Origin: Bacteroidales bacterium
GTDB lineage: Bacteria > Bacteroidota > Bacteroidia > Bacteroidales > UBA1715
Direction: 5' to 3'
Assembly: GCA_031286165.1 (NCBI GenBank)
Contig: JAITUU010000022.1
Location: 1-41,117, forward strand
Length of the DNA stretch: 41,117 nt
The translations under genes and the position numbers were made by a program. Shown one piece after another: positions 33,603-41,036 of the stretch. Position 1 is the first letter of the stretch. Each line of letters begins with the position of its first letter. A model generated the notes under the pieces. It was not told the DNA's origin. It saw only the letters and a list, made by a program, of their open reading frames with translations, and searched no databases.

Positions 33603-34436
33603 TTACACTATATTTGTGTGTGCTGCATTGCGTGAAGTTTCGTGCAGATAGCCGCGTGTGGGGTAGCCCAGCATGAGTGCTATATACACTTTGTGCGATT
33701 TCGGAATACCGTAGCGCGTTTGCAGCGATTTGTTTTTACCAAAGGCTTTGGCTATAAAACCATTGAAGCAGGTGCCCAGCCCAAAACTCGATGCGTAGAG
33801 CGAACAATATGAAGCCCAAATGGAGGCATCGGTTTCCAACATTCCCAGTGTTTCGTGCCGGGCATGAAAAAGCACTACCGCCGGTGCGCCGAAGCTAATG
33901 TTTTGCTTGCCTTCACGCTGCGCTCGCGTAAATTTTTCTACATATTTTTCGAGTTTATACACTTGCGCTTTTGAAGTTAGCACCTGTATAACTTGCTTAA
34001 TTACCGGTAGTGTGAGCAGGCGGAACATTTTCAAAAGTTCGCTGCTTACATCGGTATTGAGTGTTTTGAGCAAATCGGGATTGGCAACTATGCTCAGTTC
34101 CACACCGCGCACATTGCTTGCCGAAGGTGCATGAGCGGTAATTTCCGCAAGTTGGCGCAGCACTTCGGGGTCTATCGGTTTTCTTTCAAACGAACGGCAA
34201 CTCCGCGTGTGTGCACACAGAGTGCGAAAATCCTGCGGCGTAATGCGTTGCGGCTGTAAATCCACAATGGCGTTGCCATTCATAGTAATGGCACTCTGCG
34301 GACAAATTGCCACACAATGCCCACAAAAAATACACAGTTCCGAAACCGTATAGTGCCGAATATCAATAGCATGAGCCGTGCAATCGCGCACGCATTTGTT
34401 GCAGGAATTGCAGCGGTTTTTGTCGATTTGTACCAT
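33603..34436 (-). CDS. Nitroreductase family protein with N-terminal 2x[4Fe-4S] ferredoxin domain
   Basis: The 277-residue protein begins with two [4Fe-4S] binding motifs: cysteines 9, 12, 15, 19 (CNSCNKCVRDC) and 35, 38, 41, 45 (CIFCGHCVAIC). The remainder (about 70-260) is a nitroreductase flavin domain: RSCRSFERKPID, APSASNVRGVELSIV, a central ISFGAPAVVLFHAR and the ending SHKVYIALMLGYPTRGY. Such fusions pass electrons from the clusters to FMN and reduce nitro or other unsaturated compounds; the natural substrate is not evident. Cytosolic. It converges with the regulator gene across a shared terminator and is followed upstream by a repeat-rich gap to metK. Confidence 0.9.
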   Translation of the reverse strand: MVQIDKNRCNSCNKCVRDCTAHAIDIRHYTVSELCIFCGHCVAICPQSAITMNGNAIVDLQPQRITPQDFRTLCAHTRSCRSFERKPIDPEVLRQLAEITAHAPSASNVRGVELSIVANPDLLKTLNTDVSSELLKMFRLLTLPVIKQVIQVLTSKAQVYKLEKYVEKFTRAQREGKQNISFGAPAVVLFHARHETLGMLETDASIWASYCSLYASSFGLGTCFNGFIAKAFGKNKSLQTRYGIPKSHKVYIALMLGYPTRGYLHETSRNAAHTNIV

Positions 34437-34519
34437 GATAAATTTGAATAACTGAATAACTGAAACAATGAATATCGTTGTATCTTGTTTCTGAAAATCT
34501 CGTAATTTTTAATTAACTT

Positions 34520-34600
34520 CGTTGAGGGCTTCGCCGTTGCTTCATTGCGTTCGCAATGACGAACAAAAAAGCGTCATTGCGAGGAACGAAGCAATCCGGA
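34520..34600. repeat. Dispersed palindromic repeat between metK and the nitroreductase gene
   Basis: TCGCAATGACG (34551-34561) pairs with CGTCATTGCGA (34572-34582), an 11-bp perfect stem, and outer arms TTGCTTC/GAAGCAA extend it. The block also carries GTTGAGGGCTTCGCCGTTGC and GCGAGGAACGAAGCAATC, both of which return in altered form at 38328-38375. Sequences of the CGTCATTGCGAGGAACGAAGCAATC type occur as dispersed intergenic repeats in many bacterial genomes. Confidence 0.75.
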
Positions 34601-34616
34601 ATAAATAATCGTGCGT

Positions 34617-35891
34617 TTATATTCCAAATTTTGCTTTCAGCGTATCTACAAAATCCAAAAGTTCCCAACCGAAAAACTGCACTTCTTTGGAAATTTCTTT
34701 ACCCTGTTCGAGCACCGTAACGGCTTGTTTATATGGTGTTCTTCCGAAGTGTCCGTATGAAGCGGTTGCTTGGAAAATCGGATTTTTCAATCCAAAGTGC
34801 GCAATAATTGCCGCCGGGCGAAGGTCGAACACTTCACCCACCACGAGTGCAATTTCGGCATCGCTAAATAGGTTTCCATCGGCTTTTTTCACTTTGCAGC
34901 TGTTGTAGGTATTCACATAAATACTTACCGGCTCGGCTACTCCTATGGCGTAGGAAATTTGCACCAAACACTCGTGCGCAATGCCTGCTGCCACTATGTT
35001 TTTTGCAATGTGTCGCCCGGCGTAGGCAGCACTTCTATCTACTTTCGAGGAATCTTTTCCCGAAAATGCTCCGCCGCCGTGTGCTCCGCGTCCGCCGTAG
35101 GTATCTACTATAATTTTGCGCCCCGTAAGTCCGGTATCGCCGTGGGGACCGCCAATTACGAATTTTCCGGTAGGATTTACCAAGAGTTTATATTCATTGT
35201 TGAACAATGAGCGCAATTTCGCAGGATAGGAATTTCTTGTGGGTGTAATTACGTGTTTTTTCAAATCGGCGGCAATGTGTTTTTGCATTTCTTCGTCGCT
35301 TTTTCCCAAGTCATCGTGTTGGGTTGAAATCACTATTGTGTCTATTTTCAGTGCTTTCCCGGTTTTATCGTCATATTCTATGGTAACTTGCGATTTTGAA
35401 TCGGGTCGCAGGTATTTCATTACTCGTTTTTCTTTGCGCACTTGTGCCAAGCGTTCGAGCAATCGGTGCGAAATATCGAGTGTGAGCGGCATCAAATTAT
35501 CGGTTTCGTTCACCGCGTAGCCAAACATCATGCCTTGGTCGCCGGCACCTTGTTCCAGCGGATTGGCGCGTTCCACACCTTGATTAATATCGGCAGATTG
35601 CCCGTGAATAGCCGAAATCACGCCGCAAGAATCGCCATCGAATTTATATTCGGCTTTGTTGTAGCCTATTTCGTTGATTACGCGGCGAGCCGTGCGCTGC
35701 ACATCTACATAGCCGCTGGTTTTTACTTCGCCGCTCAGCACAGTAAGTCCGGTGGTTACAAGGGTTTCGCAGGCAACTTTCGATTCTGAATCTTGTGCCA
35801 AAAACGCATCGAGCAGAGCGTCTGAAATTTGGTCGGCAACTTTGTCGGGGTGTCCTTCCGAAACCGATTCCGACGTGAAAAAATAACTCAT
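34617..35891 (-). CDS. metK: S-adenosylmethionine synthetase (methionine adenosyltransferase)
   Basis: MetK makes S-adenosylmethionine from methionine and ATP in the cytosol. The 424-residue protein has all three repeats of the family: [21 protein letters not shown] at the N-terminus (with the ATP-binding HPDK), [12 protein letters not shown] near 130, and the P-loop-like [41 protein letters not shown] in the second half. It is somewhat longer than the E. coli enzyme (384). The gene has a 156-nt leader that contains a SAM-II riboswitch, so its own product should repress it. Confidence 0.97.
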   Translation of the reverse strand: MSYFFTSESVSEGHPDKVADQISDALLDAFLAQDSESKVACETLVTTGLTVLSGEVKTSGYVDVQRTARRVINEIGYNKAEYKFDGDSCGVISAIHGQSADINQGVERANPLEQGAGDQGMMFGYAVNETDNLMPLTLDISHRLLERLAQVRKEKRVMKYLRPDSKSQVTIEYDDKTGKALKIDTIVISTQHDDLGKSDEEMQKHIAADLKKHVITPTRNSYPAKLRSLFNNEYKLLVNPTGKFVIGGPHGDTGLTGRKIIVDTYGGRGAHGGGAFSGKDSSKVDRSAAYAGRHIAKNIVAAGIAHECLVQISYAIGVAEPVSIYVNTYNSCKVKKADGNLFSDAEIALVVGEVFDLRPAAIIAHFGLKNPIFQATASYGHFGRTPYKQAVTVLEQGKEISKEVQFFGWELLDFVDTLKAKFGI

Positions 35892-35987
35892 AGTGTGTAT
35901 TTTTTTAAATGATACATTAATTTTTTTACCGGAAAAATGGGGGAAGGGCTAAAAAAGTGCTAAAAGAATTTGGAACGAGTGCGCTCC

Positions 35988-36040
35988 GTTGGTTTAGCAT
36001 TTTGTTTAGTGTGGTTGCAATCAACTCAAATCTTTCCACA
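35988..36040 (-). promoter_or_regulatory. SAM-II (metA-type) riboswitch in the metK leader
   Basis: Read on the minus strand, the RNA starts with stem P1, TGTGG (36036-36040), whose partner CCACA lies at 36010-36014. Between them is the conserved GATTTGA and TTGCAA loop; after P1 come TAAACAA and the conserved GCTAAA (35993-35998). A pseudoknot is possible: loop GTTGATT (36019-36025) pairs with AAT (35999-36001) and CAAC (35988-35991) on both sides of GCTAAA. This matches the layout of SAM-II, which binds S-adenosylmethionine. It begins just after a -7 element and lies about 97 nt before the metK ATG. Position before the SAM synthetase gene fits feedback control, probably at translation or through a weak downstream hairpin. 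Confidence 0.85.
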
Positions 36041-36052
36041 TTTTTCGTGAGG

Positions 36053-36060
36053 CAAAAGTA
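36053..36060 (-). promoter_or_regulatory. -7 element (TACTTTTG) of the metK transcript
   Basis: A perfect TAnnTTTG match on the minus strand would start transcription near 36047, a few nt before the riboswitch. A TTTG lies 15 nt upstream, closer than the usual 19-21 nt. Confidence 0.6.
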
Positions 36061-36188
36061 GGAAAATTCTTGAAACAAATACATGATTTGCGTGTTTTTT
36101 GTAAAAAAAATGTTGCTTTTACGTTTTTATTGTTATATATTCGCGGTTCATAACACCAACACACCAAAGCACTAAAATACCGAAAATC

Positions 36189-36470
36189 ATGAAAAAAGAA
36201 ATTATTGCAGGCATTGCCGCGCTCTGTTGCGGCGTGCTCGCGAGTTGCGCCGATACGCCCGAATCGCTGGCGCGGCAACAATTTGACCTTTTTAAAGAAT
36301 ATGCTGCTTCGCAAAAAGGCGGCAGGCTCGATTCTACTACCGAAGCACGATTTGAGGCAAAATCGAGGGAACTTGCGCTGAAAGTGGAGGAACTCTCCGC
36401 AGCACAAAAACAAGTGCTGCGGGCGGAAATTACCCGTCTTTGTTCCGAAGATATGAAATTGGCGAAATAG
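36189..36470 (+). CDS. Small putative lipoprotein, helical
   Basis: The 93-residue protein has a lipoprotein signal peptide with lipobox VLASC, Cys20. The mature 74 residues are charged and predicted helical (ESLARQQFDLFKEYAASQ; RFEAKSRELALKVEELSAAQ), suggesting a coiled coil. I do not recognise a family. It is divergent from metK across about 300 nt and is transcribed alone. The start is fixed by the signal peptide. Probably a periplasmic or outer-membrane-attached helper of unknown function. Confidence 0.75.
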   Translation: MKKEIIAGIAALCCGVLASCADTPESLARQQFDLFKEYAASQKGGRLDSTTEARFEAKSRELALKVEELSAAQKQVLRAEITRLCSEDMKLAK

Positions 36471-36560
36471 TGCACTTGCAGTTCTCAACGAAGGAAATCT
36501 CACATTTGACATGAGATGCCAAATCAAGTTTGGCACGACGATGTAGTTTTTAGATGTGTA

Positions 36561-36600
36561 TTTCTAAAATAATTTACAATTTACAATTTACAATTTGTAA
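36561..36600. repeat. AATTTAC heptamer repeats before leuB
   Basis: The stretch contains three tandem AATTTAC units and a fourth variant, AATTTGT. It is low-complexity AT-rich sequence overlapping the leuB promoter region; similar runs are common in Bacteroidota intergenic DNA. Confidence 0.6.
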
Positions 36601-36607
36601 TTAAGTG

Positions 36608-36615
36608 TATTTTTG
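36608..36615 (+). promoter_or_regulatory. -7 element (TATTTTTG) for leuB
   Basis: TATTTTTG fits TAnnTTTG and lies 24 nt before the leuB ATG at 36640. No well-spaced -33 element is seen and the surroundings are AT-rich. Confidence 0.45.
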
Positions 36616-36639
36616 TCGAAAAAATAACTTACTATTACA

Positions 36640-37704
36640 ATGAAAGCAAATATAGCAGTATTAGCCGGAGACGGCATAGGTCCCGAAATTATTCGCGAAG
36701 CACTCAAAGTAACTCGCGCTATTGAGAAAAAATTCAGTCATGAATTTACGTACACCGAAGCCATTACCGGCGCATGTGCCATAGATGCGGTGGGCGACCC
36801 CTACCCCGAAGAAACACACAAAATTTGTATGGCTGCCGATGCGGTACTTTTTGGCGCAATTGGCGACCCACGATTCGATAATAATCCTACGGCAAAAGTG
36901 CGCCCCGAACAAGGTTTGTTGCGTATGCGCAAAATGCTTGGTTTGTATGCCAATCTTCGTCCGGTAGAAACCTTTGAATCGCTCTTGCACAAATCTCCGC
37001 TCCGCCGCGATTTGGTGGAAGGTGCCAATTTTATGTGTATTCGCGAACTCACCGGCGGTATTTATTTTGGCGAAAAAGGTAGAAAAGATAACGACAACAC
37101 AGCCTTCGACAACTGCGTATATACCCGCGAAGAAATAGAGCGAATTCTTAAACTCGGCTATGAATATGCCATGAAACGCAATAAAAAACTTACGGTGGTG
37201 GATAAGGCAAATGTGCTTGAAACTTCGCGCCTGTGGCGACAAATTGCCCAAGAAATGGCACCGAAATATCCCGAAGTGGAAACGCAATATATGTTTGTAG
37301 ATAATGCCGCCATGCAAATTATTCAGTGGCCTAAAAATTTCGATGTAATGGTTACAGAAAATATGTTTGGCGATATTTTGACAGACGAAGCATCGGTAAT
37401 TACCGGTTCTCTCGGACTTTTGCCAAGTGCATCTATCGGGCTGCATACCAGCGTATTTGAACCTATTCACGGTTCCTACCCGCAAGCGGCGGGTAAAAAT
37501 ATAGCCAATCCGGTGGCTACCATTCTTTCGGCTGCCATGATGTTTGAATACGCATTCAACTTGAAAGAAGAAGGCGCACTCATTCGCAAAGCAGTGGCAG
37601 CATCGCTCGAACAAGGTTTTGTAACCGAAGATATTTCAAAAGAAAATGCAAAATCTACCAGCGAAGTAGGCGATTGGATTACCAATTATATAATGGCTCA
37701 TTGA
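36640..37704 (+). CDS. leuB: 3-isopropylmalate dehydrogenase
   Basis: LeuB oxidises and decarboxylates 3-isopropylmalate with NAD+ in leucine synthesis. The 354-residue protein has normal length and all key blocks: [15 protein letters not shown] at the start, [17 protein letters not shown] with the substrate-binding arginines, [14 protein letters not shown], the [15 protein letters not shown] lysine motif, [16 protein letters not shown] with metal-binding aspartates and [21 protein letters not shown] near 290. The remaining leucine genes (leuA, leuC, leuD) are not in the window, so it is a detached gene here. It has a possible promoter 24 nt upstream. Confidence 0.95.
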   Translation: MKANIAVLAGDGIGPEIIREALKVTRAIEKKFSHEFTYTEAITGACAIDAVGDPYPEETHKICMAADAVLFGAIGDPRFDNNPTAKVRPEQGLLRMRKMLGLYANLRPVETFESLLHKSPLRRDLVEGANFMCIRELTGGIYFGEKGRKDNDNTAFDNCVYTREEIERILKLGYEYAMKRNKKLTVVDKANVLETSRLWRQIAQEMAPKYPEVETQYMFVDNAAMQIIQWPKNFDVMVTENMFGDILTDEASVITGSLGLLPSASIGLHTSVFEPIHGSYPQAAGKNIANPVATILSAAMMFEYAFNLKEEGALIRKAVAASLEQGFVTEDISKENAKSTSEVGDWITNYIMAH

Positions 37705-37705
37705 T

Positions 37706-37735
37706 GAATTGACGAACTGACGAACTGACGAACTG
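37706..37735. repeat. Short tandem repeat (GACGAACT) after leuB
   Basis: GACGAACT occurs three times in tandem directly after the leuB stop. Related low-complexity words (GATTAACCGATTAA-like) fill the rest of the gap to ssb and also the gap before galE. Confidence 0.7.
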
Positions 37736-37805
37736 AATTTTCGATTAGCCGATTGAGCAATTAACCGATTAATCAACAAAATAAACACCATAAAACCAAA
37801 GAATC

Positions 37806-38273
37806 ATGATTAACAAAGTAATTTTAGTAGGCAACGTGGGTGCCGACCCCGAAGTGCGCTACATCAATGCCGATTTGCCAACGGCTCGCATTCGCTTGGC
37901 TACCACCGAAACCTATACCGACAGCAAAACAGGGCAGCGAGTAGATAAAACCGAATGGCACTCTATTACCGTGTGGCGCGGATTGGCAAAAACTGTGGAG
38001 CAATACGTGAAAAAAGGTATGCAACTCTATGTGGAAGGAAAAATAACGACTCGTTCCTACGAAAAAGATGGTGCAACGCATTACACCACCGAAATTGTGG
38101 CAAACGAAATCAAATTTTTAGGTAGAAAAAGCGACAATCAAAGTAATGGAAGTTCTGCGCAGGCTGCACCTACACAGGCTCCGCCGGCGGCAGCACCACA
38201 AGCAAATTCTGCACCTGCACCCGAACCTTTCCCTGCTCCCGAAGATGCTCCGGCAGACGATTTGCCGTTTTAA
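37806..38273 (+). CDS. ssb: Single-stranded DNA-binding protein
   Basis: SSB coats single-stranded DNA during replication and repair. The 155-residue protein has an OB-fold (1-110) with the typical start MINKVILVGNVGADPEVRY, TEWHSITVWRGLAKTVEQYVKKGMQLYVEGKI and EIVANEIKFLG. A disordered Ala/Pro/Gln-rich linker (AAPTQAPPAAAPQAN) follows, and the protein ends with the acidic partner-binding tail DDLPF. In several Bacteroidota ssb is followed by gldE and gldD; here gldD follows directly. Confidence 0.96.
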   Translation: MINKVILVGNVGADPEVRYINADLPTARIRLATTETYTDSKTGQRVDKTEWHSITVWRGLAKTVEQYVKKGMQLYVEGKITTRSYEKDGATHYTTEIVANEIKFLGRKSDNQSNGSSAQAAPTQAPPAAAPQANSAPAPEPFPAPEDAPADDLPF

Positions 38274-38319
38274 GGATTTTTCACGGCAAAATAAGGGTTG
38301 TTCGCAAAAATAAACGCAA

Positions 38320-38378
38320 AAGCGTCATTAGCTTCGGTGAGGGCTACGCCGTTGCGAGGAACGAAGCAATCTCGGTAT
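38320..38378. repeat. Second copy of the dispersed repeat, between ssb and gldD
   Basis: GCTTCGGTGAGGGCTACGCC and GTTGCGAGGAACGAAGCAATC match, with few changes, the two blocks of the repeat at 34520-34600. Their order and spacing differ, and a truncated CGTCATTAGC is present in place of the full palindrome arm. No protein gene fits here. Confidence 0.7.
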
Positions 38379-38415
38379 AAAAAAAGACGTTACATAGATA
38401 GTAATACAAAAAAAT

Positions 38416-39000
38416 ATGGTGCATAAAAATTCTCGTTTTCTCGTTTTTTTGTCTGTGTGTGCGTTGCTATTCGCTTCGTGCGAAGAACGCGCCATTACCA
38501 CACCCAAGCAGCGAGGGTATTTTCGCATAGATTTTCCCGAAAGAAATTATGAGCGATTTAGTGGAAATGTTCCATTTTCCTTCAATGTACCTACCTACGC
38601 CATAGTGGAAAAAGATACAGTGCATGGCGAACGATATTGGCTCAATGTGCAATTCCCTGCGCAAAAAGCAACTATTCACCTGAGTTACAAAAATGTGAAA
38701 CACGACCTTGAACAATTTGTGGACGATGCTCACTTTTTGGTATTTAAGCACGATGCCAAAGCCGATGCCATAAAAGCGCAGGAATTTCACTATCCCGAAA
38801 AAAATGTGCACGGCTTGCTTTTCGACATTAAAGGCGATGCCGCATCTATTATGCAATTTTACCTCACCGATAGCGTGGAGCATTTTGTGCGCGGTGCGCT
38901 CTACTTCAATGTGCCGCCCAATAAAGATTCGCTCAAACCCTCCATTCAGTTTGTGCGCGAAGATATTATGGAAATGATTTCTTCTTTTGAGTGGAAATAA
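38416..39000 (+). CDS. gldD: Gliding motility / T9SS-associated lipoprotein GldD
   Basis: The 194-residue protein has a lipoprotein signal with lipobox LFASC, Cys22, then the family opening GYFRIDFPERNYERF. GldD is needed for gliding and for function of the type IX secretion system in Flavobacterium. The Met at 38416 is chosen because the signal peptide starts there. The rest (NVQFPAQKATIHLSYKNV, LLFDIKGDAASIMQFYLTDS, FNVPPNKDSLKPSIQFVREDI) matches the family pattern of lengths. The usual partner gldE is not found between ssb and gldD. The two T9SS-tailed proteins in this window are likely clients of the system it supports. Confidence 0.9.
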   Translation: MVHKNSRFLVFLSVCALLFASCEERAITTPKQRGYFRIDFPERNYERFSGNVPFSFNVPTYAIVEKDTVHGERYWLNVQFPAQKATIHLSYKNVKHDLEQFVDDAHFLVFKHDAKADAIKAQEFHYPEKNVHGLLFDIKGDAASIMQFYLTDSVEHFVRGALYFNVPPNKDSLKPSIQFVREDIMEMISSFEWK

Positions 39001-39049
39001 AACGACTAACCGAAAAATGACTAATCGACTAACCGATTAAACGAAAAAC

Positions 39050-40069
39050 ATGAAAAAAATAGCAGTTACCGGCGGACTTGGCTACATAGGTTCGCACACC
39101 GTAGTAGAATTGCAAAACGAAGGTTTTGAGGTAGTAATTATAGACGACCTTTCAAATTCAGAAATTGCGGTACTTGCCGGCATAGAAAAAATAACGGGTA
39201 AAAAACCGGCGTTTGAAACTATTGATGTGTGCGACACCGAAAAATTGCGTGCCTGCTTTAAAAAACATTCACACATAGATGCCGTGATTCACTTTGCAGC
39301 ATACAAAGCCGTAGGCGAATCGGTGGCAAAAGCACTCGAATACTATCGCAACAATGTGTGCGGATTGATTTCGCTACTCACGGTGATGCGCGAATTTGAG
39401 TGTGCGAACATTGTATTTTCATCGTCGTGCACGGTGTATGGGCAGCCCGATGTATTGCCCGTAACCGAATTGTCGCCCATAAAAAAAGCGGAATCGCCCT
39501 ACGGAAGTACCAAACAAATGAGCGAAGATATTATTACCGATACGGTGGCTGCCGAAAAATCGCTTTCGGCAATTTTGCTCCGCTATTTTAACCCCATAGG
39601 AGCGCATCCAAGCGCACTTATAGGCGAATTGCCCAAAGGTGTGCCCAATAATTTATTGCCCTACATTACCCAAACTGCCGCAGGATTGCGCACGGAATTA
39701 CACGTATTTGGCAATGATTACAATACGCCCGATGGTTCGTGCATTCGCGACTATATTTATGTGCTTGATTTGGCGCAGGCGCACGTGGTGGCATTGCAGC
39801 GAATGTTGGGCAGCAAGGAAAGCGGCAGTTTGGAAATTTTCAATATTGGCACCGGTAAAGGACTTTCGGTGTTGGAAATTTTGCATGAATTTATGCAGGC
39901 AAACGGCGTGAATGTGCCCTACAAAATAGTGGGCAGACGCGCCGGCGACATAGAACAAATATGGGCAGAAACTACGCGGGCAAACGAAGTATTGGGCTGG
40001 CGAGCGCACACTCCTTTGAACGAAGTGCTGCAATCGGCATGGAAGTGGGAGCAAAAACTGCGGGGGTAG
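39050..40069 (+). CDS. galE: UDP-glucose 4-epimerase
   Basis: GalE interconverts UDP-glucose and UDP-galactose. The 339-residue protein is of standard length, with the NAD+-binding GGLGYIGSH near the N-terminus, the VIHFAAYKAVGES block, catalytic serine region SSSCTVYG, the Tyr151/Lys155 pair in SPYGSTKQ, LRYFNPIGAHPS, and GSCIRDYIYVLDLA. The C-terminus has the epimerase pattern GRRAGDIEQIWAETTRANEVLGW. It feeds sugar nucleotides to polysaccharide or lipopolysaccharide synthesis. It follows gldD by 49 nt and may be co-transcribed with it. Confidence 0.95.
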   Translation: MKKIAVTGGLGYIGSHTVVELQNEGFEVVIIDDLSNSEIAVLAGIEKITGKKPAFETIDVCDTEKLRACFKKHSHIDAVIHFAAYKAVGESVAKALEYYRNNVCGLISLLTVMREFECANIVFSSSCTVYGQPDVLPVTELSPIKKAESPYGSTKQMSEDIITDTVAAEKSLSAILLRYFNPIGAHPSALIGELPKGVPNNLLPYITQTAAGLRTELHVFGNDYNTPDGSCIRDYIYVLDLAQAHVVALQRMLGSKESGSLEIFNIGTGKGLSVLEILHEFMQANGVNVPYKIVGRRAGDIEQIWAETTRANEVLGWRAHTPLNEVLQSAWKWEQKLRG

Positions 40070-40262
40070 AGGTATGTTTTAGGTTCTTTGAGCAATTATT
40101 TTATTGTACCTAAACCATAAAAAATAACACGCAAGGCAGCATACCTATGGCATACCGATTCTGTGACAATATCATTTTCTACCGAACGATATTCCCTAAC
40201 GGGAAAACTGAGAATGCTGAAAATCCTCCCTCTTATAAATAAATCCTCAAAAAAAACAACTA

Positions 40263-40289
40263 CAAAACTTGTAATTTTTGCAAGTTTTG
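40263..40289 (+). terminator. Hairpin downstream of galE
   Basis: CAAAACTTG (40263-40271) pairs perfectly with CAAGTTTTG (40281-40289) around a 9-nt loop, followed by TGAATTTTAT. It could end the galE transcript; the T-tract is weak. Confidence 0.5.
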
Positions 40290-40303
40290 TGAATTTTATA
40301 AAA

Positions 40304-40342
40304 ACAAAAAACCGCAACCCTTTTCAAAGTTACGGTTTTTGA
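40304..40342 (-). terminator. Terminator of the PEGA lipoprotein gene
   Basis: AAAAACCGCAAC (40306-40317) pairs with GTTACGGTTTTT (40329-40340) except for one mismatch. Read on the minus strand it lies just past the stop at 40358 and ends in a T-run, so it suits the minus-strand gene and can also stop galE read-through. Confidence 0.75.
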
Positions 40343-40357
40343 AATAGCGCGTAGCCG

Positions 40358-40807
40358 TTAATTCTTTTCCATTACATACATGGTAACTACTTTCTGTTCG
40401 GTATCTACTTCGATTGTTTGTACATCGAGTTGCGAGAGTCGTTTTTCCAAATCTATGATATACGATTTTCTACCATATTTTTTAAGCGAACCTGAAAGTG
40501 CATCAATACCCCAACCCAATAGATTACCTAAATTTAAAATACTTACAGCATTAAATTTTTGGTCTAATGTTATTACTTGTGTAACATAGCCGTCTAACTT
40601 AATTTGTACATCTTGACCGTCGAGGCTTCTTCCTATTCTTGTAGAACAAGGTGTGGTACACACGGTGTAACCATCAATTATTACTTTTGCTCCTTGCGGA
40701 TTGGAATCAAAGGAAATCTTATCTTTTGTTCCGGTAAAAATTGTGGCACAACTCGAAAAAGAAACAATTACCGCCAAGAGTACGGCACTTTTTAGAATTT
40801 TTTTCAT
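40358..40807 (-). CDS. PEGA-domain lipoprotein
   Basis: The 149-residue protein has a lipoprotein signal with lipobox SFSSC, Cys20. A PEGA-type beta domain follows (about 30-80): ISFDSNPQGAKVIIDGYTVCTTPCSTRI, with the family pattern of GxxVxxDG then TPC. A short hydrophobic-glycine segment (LNLGNLLGWGIDALSGSLKKYG) lies near 95-115 and the tail has EVDTEQKVVTMYVMEK. PEGA domains are common in surface lipoproteins and may bind the cell envelope; no specific function is known. It is transcribed alone; its leader holds a 7-bp hairpin (40824-40843). Confidence 0.83.
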   Translation of the reverse strand: MKKILKSAVLLAVIVSFSSCATIFTGTKDKISFDSNPQGAKVIIDGYTVCTTPCSTRIGRSLDGQDVQIKLDGYVTQVITLDQKFNAVSILNLGNLLGWGIDALSGSLKKYGRKSYIIDLEKRLSQLDVQTIEVDTEQKVVTMYVMEKN

Positions 40808-40867
40808 ACTGAGAATTGCTTTACTTCCGTCCTTTTACGGAAGGTTTTAAATTAAAAAATTGAATAA

Positions 40868-40906
40868 AAAAAACCGCAGCCGCTGCGCGAGCAGCAACTA
40901 CGGTAT
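40868..40906 (-). terminator. Minus-strand intrinsic terminator for an unseen transcript
   Basis: On the minus strand ACCGTAG pairs with CTGCGGT (one mismatch) outside an inner GCTGC/GCAGC stem, and eight T follow. It does not belong to the PEGA gene, whose start lies to its left, so it should end a transcript that enters from the right. Confidence 0.65.
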
Positions 40907-40981
40907 GAGGACAGAGAGGCACAACGAGTAGAAGTACTCGTGTACGCTCCTTGAAAACTATCTAATTTTAAAAAAATGCTG

Positions 40982-41006
40982 TAAATAGTTGAATTACAAC
41001 TATTTA
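40982..41006. repeat. 10-bp perfect inverted repeat next to the poly-G run
   Basis: TAAATAGTTG (40982-40991) and CAACTATTTA (40997-41006) flank AATTA. No T-run follows, so it looks more like an operator or a mobile-element end than a terminator. Confidence 0.6.
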
Positions 41007-41018
41007 TACAAGAAATAT

Positions 41019-41036
41019 GGGGGGGGGGGGGGGGGG
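41019..41036. repeat. Homopolymer run of 18 G
   Basis: Eighteen consecutive G lie in non-coding AT-rich DNA. The exact number may be uncertain because long G runs are prone to sequencing and replication error. Confidence 0.9.

Noticed and set aside
36661..37614. 317-codon open frame antisense to leuB
   Set aside because: leuB is certain; the antisense translation is Phe/His-rich with no recognisable domain.
40096..40317. 73-codon minus-strand frame between galE and the PEGA gene
   Set aside because: It spans two terminator hairpins, has no promoter and no recognisable domain; more likely non-coding.
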